This document shows positions 15,901 through 24,175 of a DNA stretch of 64,000 nt, piece after piece (the stretch's first letter is position 1; each line of letters starts with the position of its first letter). Made by a program: the position numbers and the translations under genes. The notes below the pieces were generated by a model. It was not told the origin of the DNA and searched no databases. It worked only from the letters and a program-made list of their open reading frames with translations. Source of the stretch: Actinomycetaceae bacterium. Lineage in GTDB: Bacteria > Actinomycetota > Actinomycetes > Actinomycetales > Actinomycetaceae. The DNA lies in assembly GCA_030540715.1 (NCBI GenBank), contig JAUNVQ010000010.1:1-64000 (forward strand), in the 5' to 3' direction.

Positions 15901-17961
15901 ATTATCCAATACCTCATTAGCTCGGCGTGCACCATCTGCCGCAATCTGCGACAAAACTCTTTTTTGAAGTCTCACCCGCGTGCGTGGTCCTGGCTGAATC
16001 GAGGTGAGCTCAGTTAACACTTGAAGCGCATCATATGCTGACACTCCCCATGCAGTGTCAGTTGAATGCAGAGCTCGCGAATACCCTGCAAGATAATGAC
16101 GAAGTTTAATAAGCTCTGCACGTTTTTCGTGAATAGCATCACGCGGAGGAACACCCTGGGGGGCCGCCGTGCGAATTGCTTGGCGCAACCGATCAGGGAT
16201 TTCTTCACGCCATGACGGCGGATGCGACACATCAACAGCGATATCGGATAAGCCTAGCTCGTCAAGACGTGCCAACAGCTGTGTTGACTTACTTTTATCG
16301 GCGGCAACATAGGCCACAGTTTTCCCTTCTAGGGCGCAGTCAACCAGCATGGCGGCAACTGTGGTAAGAGTTTCACTTCCTGGAGGGGCATCCAATAAAA
16401 CATGTGCTCCACTTGCAACCGCATCAAGGGCATTGTGTTGATCAGAGTCCAGATCACCAACACCGTGTTCCTTTTCGGGGTCACGATCAAAGGCAACAGG
16501 TTCGGGAAGCTGAGCTTTCACCTCGGAACTATTTTGGGCAGCGCTATCACCCGCAAGAGCACGTAAAAGTACCTGCGATTGCGGTAGGTCATCACTTTTT
16601 TCATCAACCATTGCGCGCAAACGCCGAATATCATCAATGAGTACTCGTGCTGGATGTATAAACTGTCCAATCGTTAACGACTCGTAAACATCAAAACCAA
16701 TCAGATGAGCTTCACCAACATGGCGTAGCGGTTCTAACGGCGCAACAGGGGAAAATCCTCGCGCTGTGTGGCATGTACGTAAAATCTCGTGAATCTCTTG
16801 AGCTAAGCCTCTTTTGCGCAGCTCTTCATCAAGTTCAGGTGCTAAACGAAGGGAACGATCCAAAGTTAGGCACACATCATCGTCTTCATCAATACTCATC
16901 ACGATATTGCATAGCAATGCTGGGCCAGTCTTTTTCACTGGAAGTGGCCTGGCTGCCATCAGCTCATCTAAATCACCGTAGGTAGTGCCTGCCGGTTCAT
17001 TTTTTTCTTCATCGTCGGGTAGCTTAAGACCATCACCATCGACACTATTCGTGTTTTCGAAAGGTGTTTGATTCCATGAGGCAGAACCAATAGCAAGATA
17101 GACACTTCCCACCCCATGATGCTCTTCCATACGACGTGCTGATGCCATCAACTCTTTTGCTCGAGTTTTACAGTGAGCATAAGCACGTGATTCACGGACA
17201 AGATTGGAAAGTTTTGTTGGACGTCCAGCGTAAAGCTGGGCAAGACCTGTCGGATGCGCAGCCGAAAGCTCCACAATATATGCATGGGCATCACTATCAA
17301 TGCGTTGAGCTAACTCTTTTTCACATTCAAGAAGTTTCTCAATAAATAACTCATTGCCGTCACGTTGTTCACGCATTTCAACGAGTTTTTCTGCCACACC
17401 TTCAGGTGATTTTTCCTCAATACTTTCAGATGAATGTTCACCATCTTCTTCCATACGCCCGCGCTGTGATGTCGGTGCGGGGGCCTCACTGTGATCGTCT
17501 TCAGGTGTGTCCTGATCAGGTTGGGAAGACATACGGTCAGTGAATCTCATAAAAAAACGTCGAAGGCTAAACTTTTGGCTCTGCTGAGGCATTGTTGATG
17601 TTTCTGCCTCAGGATCATAGTATTCGTCTGTGTCCTCAGCAGTTTCATCAGTGTCTTCACCGGTGGCTTCAAAAGAGTCCGCGCTATCACGATGAACACT
17701 GTCAGTACTGTGTTCTTCACTTAGTTCAGACTGTTCGTCACTGTGTTCTTGCTCGTCATCAGTATGTTTGGGCACCTTATCGTGAGTATCCAACCCCTCA
17801 TCGTCACGCGAGGCCAATTTCTTGCATGAGTCCGCATCATGTGCCTGGGTATCATTGAATCGATGTGCGCGCTCAGTATCAGCCGCTTCAACAGGCTGCG
17901 AGGCCTGGTCGCGTTGTTCAACGTCAGATATTTTCTGGTGTTCTTCATTATTTAGTGACAT
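12916..17961 (-). CDS. Giant SF1-helicase-like protein with eroded catalytic motifs
   Basis: From ATG 17961 the protein has 1,681 residues (a GTG at 18039 would add 26). It has a long acidic Asp/Glu/Ser N-terminus (about 220 residues), a helical region, an SF1-type helicase core and a C-terminal PD-(D/E)XK-like domain (coding about 13,600-13,930), then an acidic linker and a small C-terminal helical domain. The core motifs are altered: Walker A is DAPPGSETLTT without Lys, the Walker B region is VVVCDGIENTD, and the Q-type motif reads IGDMQRERKGAL. The nuclease block LLLAVLTDNPDYV lacks the ECDG signature. It is probably a pseudoenzyme or scaffold derived from AAA/DUF4011-type helicase-nucleases. 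Whether this is family-wide or local cannot be seen here. Confidence 0.7.
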   Translation of the reverse strand: MSLNNEEHQKISDVEQRDQASQPVEAADTERAHRFNDTQAHDADSCKKLASRDDEGLDTHDKVPKHTDDEQEHSDEQSELSEEHSTDSVHRDSADSFEATGEDTDETAEDTDEYYDPEAETSTMPQQSQKFSLRRFFMRFTDRMSSQPDQDTPEDDHSEAPAPTSQRGRMEEDGEHSSESIEEKSPEGVAEKLVEMREQRDGNELFIEKLLECEKELAQRIDSDAHAYIVELSAAHPTGLAQLYAGRPTKLSNLVRESRAYAHCKTRAKELMASARRMEEHHGVGSVYLAIGSASWNQTPFENTNSVDGDGLKLPDDEEKNEPAGTTYGDLDELMAARPLPVKKTGPALLCNIVMSIDEDDDVCLTLDRSLRLAPELDEELRKRGLAQEIHEILRTCHTARGFSPVAPLEPLRHVGEAHLIGFDVYESLTIGQFIHPARVLIDDIRRLRAMVDEKSDDLPQSQVLLRALAGDSAAQNSSEVKAQLPEPVAFDRDPEKEHGVGDLDSDQHNALDAVASGAHVLLDAPPGSETLTTVAAMLVDCALEGKTVAYVAADKSKSTQLLARLDELGLSDIAVDVSHPPSWREEIPDRLRQAIRTAAPQGVPPRDAIHEKRAELIKLRHYLAGYSRALHSTDTAWGVSAYDALQVLTELTSIQPGPRTRVRLQKRVLSQIAADGARRANEVLDNAYRLGIFSETRLTNPWSQVQIDKPEDVGDIVNTIRDISIQTLPQVRAHINRCVKETGLSQPETLAQWDEQLEMLRGVRSVLDVFVPEAFERSAADMVIATALPQWRKERALHMKASTRRRLIRQAKALVRPARHVDDLHVELVRIQEQRKIWRDFSQGGGYPVLPTGLEQMLDTAKVLSEQLRRVEPYFNDLEGAFQQMPIRDVVSLMDTLAHDESGALKLSDRVEVLRDIRELGLTDLVEYLRIHDIDPKLMSAELDLAWWASALTYMMHEDRFLSALDAHTVRQMSERLRLLDRDQVDSLAPQAAQSLKELKRRVIEDDPQGASYLLHEVGGTSRPNLPTIYRRCALASYIIPVRVMPPVLVPQLVDYGTAIDVVVCDGIENTDIAELIPTIARARQVVVIGDMQRERKGALKDLASLLPHMTIPPKRSRTHELVAAFLAAHGYGEHVMSVPVPRVLSTMDLTVVDGRGAQAPGAACIESSQQEVDTVVDMVLEAARENPDRSLGVIALNSRHAQRIREAIIGATVDAPWADKFFSSRKTEPFIVVDAAHCATIRRDAIIIAVGFAKTPHGRVLHSFGNISGDEGRSILVDALQTARRDIKVVCSFEPDDVDRNFLGDDAGAHMLIDLLESVKNHDASSIIVDPYDRDSEEDNMPDQLLVDLAERLFDLGLTVVPNVGSPMGMKIPLAIGHPHIEGELLLAVLTDNPDYVSEQSLRRRERHWKERLEDYGWNVHMVYSTGVFSDPQREAEIIVEKVLDIVDERVGVVPALHKPLQASVQDSEHATKKNIDTDSVDDSSAEIFVDNTNTSDEVDTDDMSVPQEFQPEGSDNDDTQQDVELQQHLQVQDDVSEVSGEHGEGKYPPVESESVQKQKGRVPTRISDDFINIVGTPTPSHQGTVTQEEPALKIIEEDEATGNDDARTQRPKVAPGLPVAAYTDEQLRAVTAWIDSDGKRRTTRQLVKALYRELELTENTNQVRAVLKHIVSDYKKNK

Positions 17962-18163
17962 CACCCTTTTACTGTAACGAAAAAGAGCATCAAACCTGGT
18001 TAGGCACGGCGGGTTATCCCAAAAGTTAGTACTATTCACACACCCTTATAACTTTGACACGCCTATTACCGTTACTCACAGATTTCACGGCACTGACCAA
18101 GCGCGGCCTTGGCCCTCTACGACTACAATGGGAAGTTGTCACGTTCATAATTGGAGTACTCAT

Positions 18164-19480
18164 ATGCCTCATACAGATCCGCTTCGCAACACAACGTCCT
18201 CTTCAGAAAAAAAGACGACGCACCACACAACACTCTGTAGTTTCCTAGATGTCCTTAGTACACCTGTGGAAGAAACCTCATGGTTTGTTCCAGGTCGCCT
18301 TGAGGTTTTCGGCAAACATACCGATTATGGTGGAGGGCGTTCGCTACTGGGAGCTGTTGATCGTGGCATCAGCTTTTACGCACGGACAAACGATAGTGAC
18401 CTTATTCGCCTTCGCTCAACAGCCTTCCCCAACGACGAGCTAACCTGGAAGCTATCACAGGACATCACTGCTGGCGCTGCTTCTTGGGCTACCCATGCGG
18501 CATCAGCTATTACCAGACTGAACAGAAATTTTCCCGGACAACTTCGTGGTACCGACATTAGGGTTGATTCAACACTTCCGCTAGCATCGGGAATGTCATC
18601 ATCATCTGCGATGGTCGTGGGCATTGCACGGTGTCTTATCGATATTTCAGGAATTGGGGCTTTACCTGACTTTCGCGCAAATATCACATCCTTTGAATCC
18701 TTTGCTGGCTACATGTCATGTATGGAAAATGGGTTAACCTTTGGAACCTTACGTGGTCATGGAGGTGTGGGAACCTTTGGTGGCTCTGAAGACCACACTG
18801 CAATGCTATGCTGTAGAGCTGATGCTCTATCGCAGTATTCATTTGCCCCCGTTGTGCACCATGAAACAGTTACTACCGATCCTTCCATGCAGTTTGTTAT
18901 TGCCGTGTCAGGCGTATTAGCTGAAAAAACTGGGGCCGCCCTCCAGGCCTACAATCGTTTATCTCTGACTGTTTCGCAGCTGCTCACTCAATGGAACACA
19001 CACACTGGTCGAAGCGATACCACCTTGATGCAAGCCCTTAACAGTACGGAAAAAGCCCTCGCAACGCTTCAAAAAATTGCAGGTGAAGAAGGCTATCCGC
19101 GTCAACGTCTGGAACAGTTTGTCAAAGAATCCGAGCACATTGTTCCAGCGGCTTGCCAGGCATTTGCAACACACGACTACACCGCATTAGGCCATCTTGC
19201 TTCATCCTCACAACATCTCAGCCTTGAATATCTGGGAAACCAGATTCCTCACACTCACGCACTAACCCTCATGGCAAGAGCTGCAGGAGCTGTCGCCTCA
19301 AGCGCTTTTGGGGCTGGTTTTGGTGGAGCCGTATGGGCATTGGTTCCGCGAAGTGATGCCAATGATTTTACTCTCCACTGGCAACGTGCCTATCTGCAAA
19401 AATATCCAGAATTAACGAAAAGAGCCAGTTTCTTTCCCGTTCATCTTTCAGGCAGGGCAACGCGCACAGCCACACCATAG
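18164..19480 (+). CDS. Galactokinase-like GHMP sugar kinase
   Basis: A 438-residue GHMP kinase. The galactokinase signature is VPGRLEVFGKHTDYGGGRSL (canonical: GRVNLIGEHTDYNGG), motif 2 is PLASGMSSSSAMVVG and motif 3 is SSAFGAGFGGAVWALV. These build the phosphate-binding and sugar-binding sites. The Lys in GKHTDY in place of Glu and the LEV instead of NLI set it apart from classical GalK; many actinobacterial proteins annotated galactokinase share this form and the sugar may differ. The start is set at ATG 18164 because TGGAG lies 7 nt upstream. There are no galT or galE genes nearby. Confidence 0.8.
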   Translation: MPHTDPLRNTTSSSEKKTTHHTTLCSFLDVLSTPVEETSWFVPGRLEVFGKHTDYGGGRSLLGAVDRGISFYARTNDSDLIRLRSTAFPNDELTWKLSQDITAGAASWATHAASAITRLNRNFPGQLRGTDIRVDSTLPLASGMSSSSAMVVGIARCLIDISGIGALPDFRANITSFESFAGYMSCMENGLTFGTLRGHGGVGTFGGSEDHTAMLCCRADALSQYSFAPVVHHETVTTDPSMQFVIAVSGVLAEKTGAALQAYNRLSLTVSQLLTQWNTHTGRSDTTLMQALNSTEKALATLQKIAGEEGYPRQRLEQFVKESEHIVPAACQAFATHDYTALGHLASSSQHLSLEYLGNQIPHTHALTLMARAAGAVASSAFGAGFGGAVWALVPRSDANDFTLHWQRAYLQKYPELTKRASFFPVHLSGRATRTATP

Positions 19481-19591
19481 ATGCGCACCACGCGGTAAGT
19501 TGATCGCTAAAACTAGATGAAGTCTAAGTGATCAACTTGTTTGTGTGCCATTCAGTGAAACCTCCCAACACGTGAACAAACCTACTGGGTC

Positions 19592-19611
19592 ACCCGCTAG
19601 CGCTAGCGGGT
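19592..19611. repeat. Perfect 20-bp palindrome between convergent genes
   Basis: ACCCGCTAGCGCTAGCGGGT is a perfect palindrome between the convergent kinase and aminotransferase genes. It has no flanking T tract. It could be a terminator-like cruciform or a protein-binding site. The 268-bp gap holds nothing else I recognise. Confidence 0.6.
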
Positions 19612-19748
19612 CAACAGCCTCTCCTCGCACTAGCGGCACGCATAGTGACATTCCTGTCGCTGCCTCCCCTGGTAACCTCTTATGATACGTCGGTCACTGG
19701 CATTGGTCGGCACTAACTAAACTGAGGCAAAGAATGACAAGGAGACGT

Positions 19749-20915
19749 TCAAGAAAAAAGCGGCATTACCCGCAGGCGTTTAAATGCCTCATGAATTGTG
19801 TGTTCATCAATGGTGGCAGCTAGACGAATATAGCCTTCACCTGACGCACCAAAAGCACTACCTGGAACCACGGCAACGTGAGCATGCTCGAACACTTCCT
19901 TCGCAAACTGTGCCGAGGTTAAACCTGTTTGTCGAATATCAACCCACAAGTATATTGCACCGCACGGCGGCATTGACACAAGATTCTTTGTGCGACACAC
20001 TTCCTGGTAGGCAACAGTAAGCCTGCGCTCAAAAACACGGCGAATATCTGGGCAAATCTCGTCATGATACGACAGTGCCGCCAAGGCCGCCCGCTGTGAG
20101 ACAGAGGGCGGGGTAAAGATAACGCATTCATTAATGTCTCGCGCAGCTGCCATAAGTGCGCTGGGCCCCATCATATAGCCAATACGAAAACCTGCCATAC
20201 AGTAGTTCTTTGAAAAAGAGCGCAAGACAACACAACGCTGCTGCATACCAGGCAGAGTAGAAATAGAGGTGAACGCACGCTGAAAATCATAAATGGTGTA
20301 AATGTCATCAGCTAACACAAGAAGATCGTGCTGCGCAGCAATAGTGGCAACCATCTGCAGCGATGCTTCATCCCATACAACACCTGTTGGATTTGATGGA
20401 GAGTTGACGATGATGGCACGTGTTCGTGGTGACACTGCTTGACTAAGCGCAGACTCCGTTGGTAAAAATCCATCCTCTGCCCTTGTTTGCACAGGTACGG
20501 GCACACCACCAGCCATACCAATCTGATCAAGATAGGGCGTAAAATACGGTTCAAAAATAATGACTTCATCACCGGGATCCAAGATCACCTGGCATATCAG
20601 CCACATAGCGTGATTAGCTGAGGTGGTAACCATGCACTCATCAGTTGAATAACTCAGGCCGTAGTCTTTACGGGTAAAGTCAACCAAGGCTTGGCGAAGT
20701 TCCAACTGCCCAAGCGTTGCCGTATAGTGAGTGTGACCAGCTAACATGTCATGGTAGGTGGCTTCAAGAATCCGCGGATCGACACCCAGATCGGGATCAC
20801 CCAAACTAAAAGTAATAACATCATCAAAAGCCTGACCCAGATCACCTGCAGCACTCATCACTTTTTTTCCTTTAGCAGCTGTGCGCCGTGACATATACTT
20901 TTGACCGTCGTCCAT
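19749..20915 (-). CDS. Class I/II PLP-dependent aminotransferase
   Basis: A 388-residue aspartate-aminotransferase-fold enzyme. Visible are ITFSLGDPDLG near the start, the substrate/PLP block VNSPSNPTGVVW, LADDIYTIYDF (PLP Asp and Tyr), the Schiff-base Lys in SFSKNYCMAGFRIGY, and a C-terminal Arg in GYIRLAA. The substrate is probably an aromatic or neutral amino acid, but this cannot be fixed. The start is ATG 20915 with AGGAGG 5 nt upstream; longer frames run into the tRNA-Arg gene at 20928-21000 and are wrong. Its leader is only 12 nt from the tRNA, so the promoter must lie upstream of the tRNA or within it. Confidence 0.88.
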   Translation of the reverse strand: MDDGQKYMSRRTAAKGKKVMSAAGDLGQAFDDVITFSLGDPDLGVDPRILEATYHDMLAGHTHYTATLGQLELRQALVDFTRKDYGLSYSTDECMVTTSANHAMWLICQVILDPGDEVIIFEPYFTPYLDQIGMAGGVPVPVQTRAEDGFLPTESALSQAVSPRTRAIIVNSPSNPTGVVWDEASLQMVATIAAQHDLLVLADDIYTIYDFQRAFTSISTLPGMQQRCVVLRSFSKNYCMAGFRIGYMMGPSALMAAARDINECVIFTPPSVSQRAALAALSYHDEICPDIRRVFERRLTVAYQEVCRTKNLVSMPPCGAIYLWVDIRQTGLTSAQFAKEVFEHAHVAVVPGSAFGASGEGYIRLAATIDEHTIHEAFKRLRVMPLFS

Positions 20916-20927
20916 AGCATCCTCCTG

Positions 20928-21000
20928 TGCCCCCGACACGATTCGAACGTGCGACACCCACTTTAGGAGAGTGGTGCTCTATCCCCTGAGCTACGAGGGC
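20928..21000 (-). tRNA. tRNA-Arg (anticodon CCT)
   Basis: The minus strand gives a 73-nt cloverleaf: acceptor GCCCTCG with CGGGGGC (one T-G pair), anticodon arm CCACT-CTCCTAA-AGTGG with anticodon CCT, and T-arm GCACG-TTCGAAT-CGTGT. The discriminator is A. It is followed within 13 nt by the aminotransferase start codon. Confidence 0.95.
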
Positions 21001-21094
21001 CTCAACCTGATGTAGTCTATCATCGCTTTCATGCATGGCGAAAATGCGCACGCACACACTGCAAGAATGACATCAGTAAGTAACGTTGACTATA

Positions 21095-22027
21095 TTAGCG
21101 TCGTTGCCATTGCGTTGCCGGATCGACATTTTCCTTTTCAGCCCATGCCGCAGTTGGTACAACCATGACTGGCGATACTGAATGTTCAAGAACAGTTTGC
21201 GAAGTGGAGCCTAGTAACAGTCCTGCAAAGCCACCGCGTCCTCGAGACCCCACCACTACCAGATCTACTGCGGTAGAAAATTCTGACAATAGCCCAGCGG
21301 GATTACCATCCAAAGCATGTGTACGTACAGTCACGTTGTTGTCCTGGGTCAGAGTATCGGCCATTTCACGCAGTTCGGAACGAACATCTTTAAGAATCGC
21401 TTCACGATCAACGGCTGCAGGAAGCCATGCAAGCACTCCTGCAGAGGCCGCCATCGGCACCGCTTGCACTGCGGTAAGTTCAGCACCCCACAACTGCGCT
21501 TCCTTGATTGCTACCTGCAGTGACGTTTGCGATGGTTTTGAGCCATCAACACCAACAACAATACGTTGAACTGGAGTAAATTCTGCACCCTCTTTATGAC
21601 GCGGCACAACGACCACTGGGCAAAACGAGTGGGCAGGGATTGCAGAAGAAACAGCTCCCAATAGGCGATCGGCAAAACCACCACCTCCACGCGTGCCCAC
21701 CACGATCATTTTTACTTCTTTTGACATTTTAATAAGGATTCCTGTGGGATCTCCCGGCTCGACAATAGAGCGAACATTAACCCCATAGGTGCGTGCGTGC
21801 TCAGCTGCTTCTTCAACAACTGCTATTGCAGAGGAACGAATTGCTTCATCATCAATAACCGCCATCCCGCTTTCCATTGACGCGGCAGTATAGGACGGTA
21901 ACGCGTAGGCACACAATACTTCAATGTCCATACCCGAGATTTTTGCACGGGCACACGCCCAATCAACCGCCTCTAAACTTTCAGCAGAGCCATCAACACC
22001 AACAACGATAGCGTTTCTATCAAACAT
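21095..22027 (-). CDS. Tandem universal stress protein (UspA x2)
   Basis: A 310-residue cytosolic protein made of two Usp domains (about 1-145 and 153-300). Each starts IVVGVDGS and ends with an ATP-binding loop: VVGTRGGGGFADRLLGAVSS in the first and VVGSRGRGGFAGLLLGSTSQ in the second, followed by the PV-x-VVP end strand. This two-domain form is common in actinobacteria and binds ATP during starvation, hypoxia or stress. AAGGAAGG sits upstream of the ATG. It appears monocistronic. Confidence 0.93.
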   Translation of the reverse strand: MFDRNAIVVGVDGSAESLEAVDWACARAKISGMDIEVLCAYALPSYTAASMESGMAVIDDEAIRSSAIAVVEEAAEHARTYGVNVRSIVEPGDPTGILIKMSKEVKMIVVGTRGGGGFADRLLGAVSSAIPAHSFCPVVVVPRHKEGAEFTPVQRIVVGVDGSKPSQTSLQVAIKEAQLWGAELTAVQAVPMAASAGVLAWLPAAVDREAILKDVRSELREMADTLTQDNNVTVRTHALDGNPAGLLSEFSTAVDLVVVGSRGRGGFAGLLLGSTSQTVLEHSVSPVMVVPTAAWAEKENVDPATQWQRR

Positions 22028-22187
22028 GTGAATCCTTCCTTACGAGGTTCTCTTACTATTGTGCCCTATGTTACAGATAAATGGGATCGGAACTGGAAGT
22101 AATTCATTATTTTCTTTCACAAGACTCCCGACGGGGTATTGGAAATAGCGAAGCGCTCCTCCTTTGGGGCTAAAAATTCACACATAT

Positions 22188-22225
22188 AAAGGATGGCCGA
22201 CGAAATACCTCGTCGGCCATCCTTT
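22188..22225. terminator. Strong hairpin terminator after NlpC/P60 gene 1
   Basis: A perfect 16-bp stem (22188-22203 with 22210-22225) with a 6-nt loop and A/T-rich ends (AAAGGATGG / CCATCCTTTAT). It ends the leftward NlpC/P60 gene, and the symmetric flanks would let it work in both directions. Confidence 0.85.
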
Positions 22226-22259
22226 ATCGGAAATGCAGAGCATCACCCGTGTTACACGT

Positions 22260-22967
22260 TTAGAAACGATGATAGGTGGGATTGCCATATACATTGGCAA
22301 ATGTAACGCCAGTTCCCCAGTTTGCATGGATAATTTTTCCGTTACCAGCATAGATAGCAACATGACCAGGCCAATGTAACACATCACCCGGTTTTGCTTG
22401 CGAAGCGGGAATACGATGTCCCATTGCCCCAATTTGACCAGAACCATGAGGTAGGTTGACACCAGCAGAATGGCGATAAACGTAACTGACGAATCCCGAA
22501 CAATCGAAACCTTTGGGGCTTCCGCCACCAAAAACATAAGGAACACCAACATATTGGCTGGCAACATCTAAAATGCCACCTTTAGGATTTTCTGGATAGT
22601 TACCGTATTTGTGAGCTGAGGCTTTGCCCGCAACGTTTGGATTAACCTTGGGCTCGGTAATCTTTACTTCCGCTGGAGCCGATTCTTCTGGAGGGGCCCA
22701 TTGGGTATCAGTAGCAACTACCGCCTTGTTGGCAGAAATTGTTTTTGTGGCATTATCAGTTGTTACTGAAACATCAACAGCGGGAATTGTAGCTTGCGTA
22801 GGAGCAAGGCTAGCACTTGAAGTTGTGGCAATCATAGTCAAAGCTGCACCAGATCCTGCAACTACTGCGGCTTTGCGTCGGGCTGCCTTGGACATAATAA
22901 TTGAAGTCATCGGAACCGGCTTGCGATGAGCCTTTCGATGACTACGAGATTTGTACTGAACTCCCAC
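22260..22967 (-). CDS. Secreted NlpC/P60 peptidoglycan hydrolase, paralogue 1
   Basis: A 235-residue protein starting at GTG 22967 with GGAGG 5 nt upstream. The N-terminus has the motif KAHRKPVPMTSI followed by AARRKAAV and a hydrophobic export segment, then an Ala/Thr/Glu-rich linker to about residue 120. The C-terminal NlpC/P60 domain shows Cys in GFDCSGFVSYVY, His in GHVAIYAG and IIHANW. Such enzymes cut the D-Glu to diamino-acid bond in stem peptides at division or growth sites. It is paralogous to the gene at 23204-23938 and shares its promoter element. Here the residues before the first His read LHWPGHV, where the paralogue has VYWGHHV. A terminator follows. Confidence 0.9.
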   Translation of the reverse strand: MGVQYKSRSHRKAHRKPVPMTSIIMSKAARRKAAVVAGSGAALTMIATTSSASLAPTQATIPAVDVSVTTDNATKTISANKAVVATDTQWAPPEESAPAEVKITEPKVNPNVAGKASAHKYGNYPENPKGGILDVASQYVGVPYVFGGGSPKGFDCSGFVSYVYRHSAGVNLPHGSGQIGAMGHRIPASQAKPGDVLHWPGHVAIYAGNGKIIHANWGTGVTFANVYGNPTYHRF

Positions 22968-23001
22968 AAGTTCCTCCATCTTTCTTCTACTAACTTGTCC
23001 C

Positions 23002-23047
23002 AGTATAAAACTATCATTACCCATTTGTCACGTTTCGATAACAAAAA
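23002..23047 (-). promoter_or_regulatory. Promoter with shared 24-bp element, NlpC/P60 gene 1
   Basis: On the minus strand TATACT (23007-23002) is preceded by GTGACA at an 18-bp spacing. Overlapping the -35 is a 24-bp element (23024-23047) that matches 23 of 24 positions with the one in front of the second NlpC/P60 gene (24011-24034). Its core reads TTGTTATC-x-AAACGTGACAA on the coding strand. Confidence 0.65.
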
Positions 23048-23155
23048 TAAGTGTGATGCCCGCCTCGTATAACTATTCGATAAAGTTTTTACTGTTGAGA
23101 GAGGTTCACTACAGTATGCTTTCTCGCGACTTGTCGACTTCAACAACATATGACA

Positions 23156-23187
23156 ACAAAAAACCGACGGCATATAACCGTCGGTTC
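23156..23187 (-). terminator. Terminator of NlpC/P60 gene 2
   Basis: A 9-bp perfect stem AACCGACGG/CCGTCGGTT (23162-23170 with 23178-23186), followed on the minus strand by TTTTTTG. It ends the gene at 23204-23938 before the promoter of gene 1. Confidence 0.85.
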
Positions 23188-23203
23188 GTGTAAGCCTGGC
23201 GAC

Positions 23204-23938
23204 TTAGAAACGGATGAACTGATAGTTTCCGTAGAGGTTTGACCACTTCACACCGGTAGCTGGTGTTGAGGCGTGAATAATTTTTCCATTACCAGCATAA
23301 ATCGCAACGTGATGGCCCCAGTAAACAACATCACCTGGCTTTGCCTCAGATGCCGGAATACGATGACCTGCAGCACCCTGAGCCCAGGTCGTACGTGGAA
23401 GATTCACACCCGCTGCATGTTTATAAACAAATTGAACAAACCCTGAACAGTCAAAACCAGCAGGTGAAGTTCCACCGTGAACATAACGCGCACCAACATA
23501 CTGCTTTGCAACTTCAACAATACCGCCCTGCGGGTTAGCTGGGAAGTTACCATAAGAAACCGGCTGTAACTTCGAGGCAGCTGCTTGATGAACATTAGTT
23601 GCAGGGGCTGGTGCAGGCGGAGGAGGTGTCTTGATGGTGACATCGGCAGCAGGTGCTGTTTCTTCTGGCGCTGCCCACTCGGTATCGCTTGACACGACCG
23701 CTTTATTTATAGATGCAGCTTGAGTTGCGGTTTGTGTTACCGAAGATACATCAACAGTATGCGCCGATGCGCTCTGATCTTTTACTGACGATCCTGCTGT
23801 TGCTGCAATCATTGTTAATGCAACACCAGAAGTTGCTACTGCAGCGGCCTTACGACGTGCAGCAGGTGAAATAACGATTGACGTCATCGGAACCGGCTTG
23901 CGATGAGCTTTGCCACGTCGGGTTGTTGTTACTCCCAC
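23204..23938 (-). CDS. Secreted NlpC/P60 peptidoglycan hydrolase, paralogue 2
   Basis: A 244-residue protein from GTG 23938 with AAGGAGG 5 nt upstream. It has the same layout as paralogue 1: KAHRKPVPMTSI and AARRKAAAVA at the start, a hydrophobic export segment, a Pro/Ala-rich linker (PPPPAPAPAT) and a C-terminal NlpC/P60 domain with Cys in GFDCSGFVQFVYK, His in HHVAIYAG and IIHAST. The shared N-terminal block is upstream of the hydrophobic segment, so it may be part of an unusually long signal region. The two genes have separate terminators and promoters, so they are duplicated transcription units rather than an operon. Confidence 0.9.
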   Translation of the reverse strand: MGVTTTRRGKAHRKPVPMTSIVISPAARRKAAAVATSGVALTMIAATAGSSVKDQSASAHTVDVSSVTQTATQAASINKAVVSSDTEWAAPEETAPAADVTIKTPPPPAPAPATNVHQAAASKLQPVSYGNFPANPQGGIVEVAKQYVGARYVHGGTSPAGFDCSGFVQFVYKHAAGVNLPRTTWAQGAAGHRIPASEAKPGDVVYWGHHVAIYAGNGKIIHASTPATGVKWSNLYGNYQFIRF

Positions 23939-23989
23939 GATGTCCTCCTTGCGAGTTTTGCACTCACTTTTCCTTCTTAGACTTTTACC

Positions 23990-24034
23990 ACTATAAAGGT
24001 TTTCAGCCCCTTTGTCACGTTTTGATAACAAAAA
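23990..24034 (-). promoter_or_regulatory. Promoter with shared 24-bp element, NlpC/P60 gene 2
   Basis: On the minus strand the -35 GTGACA and -10 TATAGT (23995-23990) are 17 bp apart. The 24-bp element (24011-24034) overlapping the -35 is nearly identical to that at 23024-23047, while the surrounding sequence differs, which points to selection for a regulator site. Confidence 0.7.
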
Positions 24035-24175
24035 GAGTGTAATTTCAAACACATATAAATGTTTAATAAAGCGAAAGGCTGCATTGGCTAACCACACACC
24101 CAATCTATCCGCCCTATAAGCTCCCCCACTTTAGTAATATTTAATTTTTATTTTCCTTAAGAGGACTAAAGTCTG

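Noticed and set aside
20916..20957. Longer aminotransferase frame starting at 20957
   Set aside because: It would be inside the tRNA-Arg gene; the AGGAGG before ATG 20915 fixes the start.
23939..24120. Possible c-di-AMP (ydaO-type) riboswitch upstream of the NlpC/P60 gene
   Set aside because: Such riboswitches precede cell-wall hydrolases in some actinobacteria, but no conserved ydaO core was found and the -10 box lies about 50 nt from the start codon.
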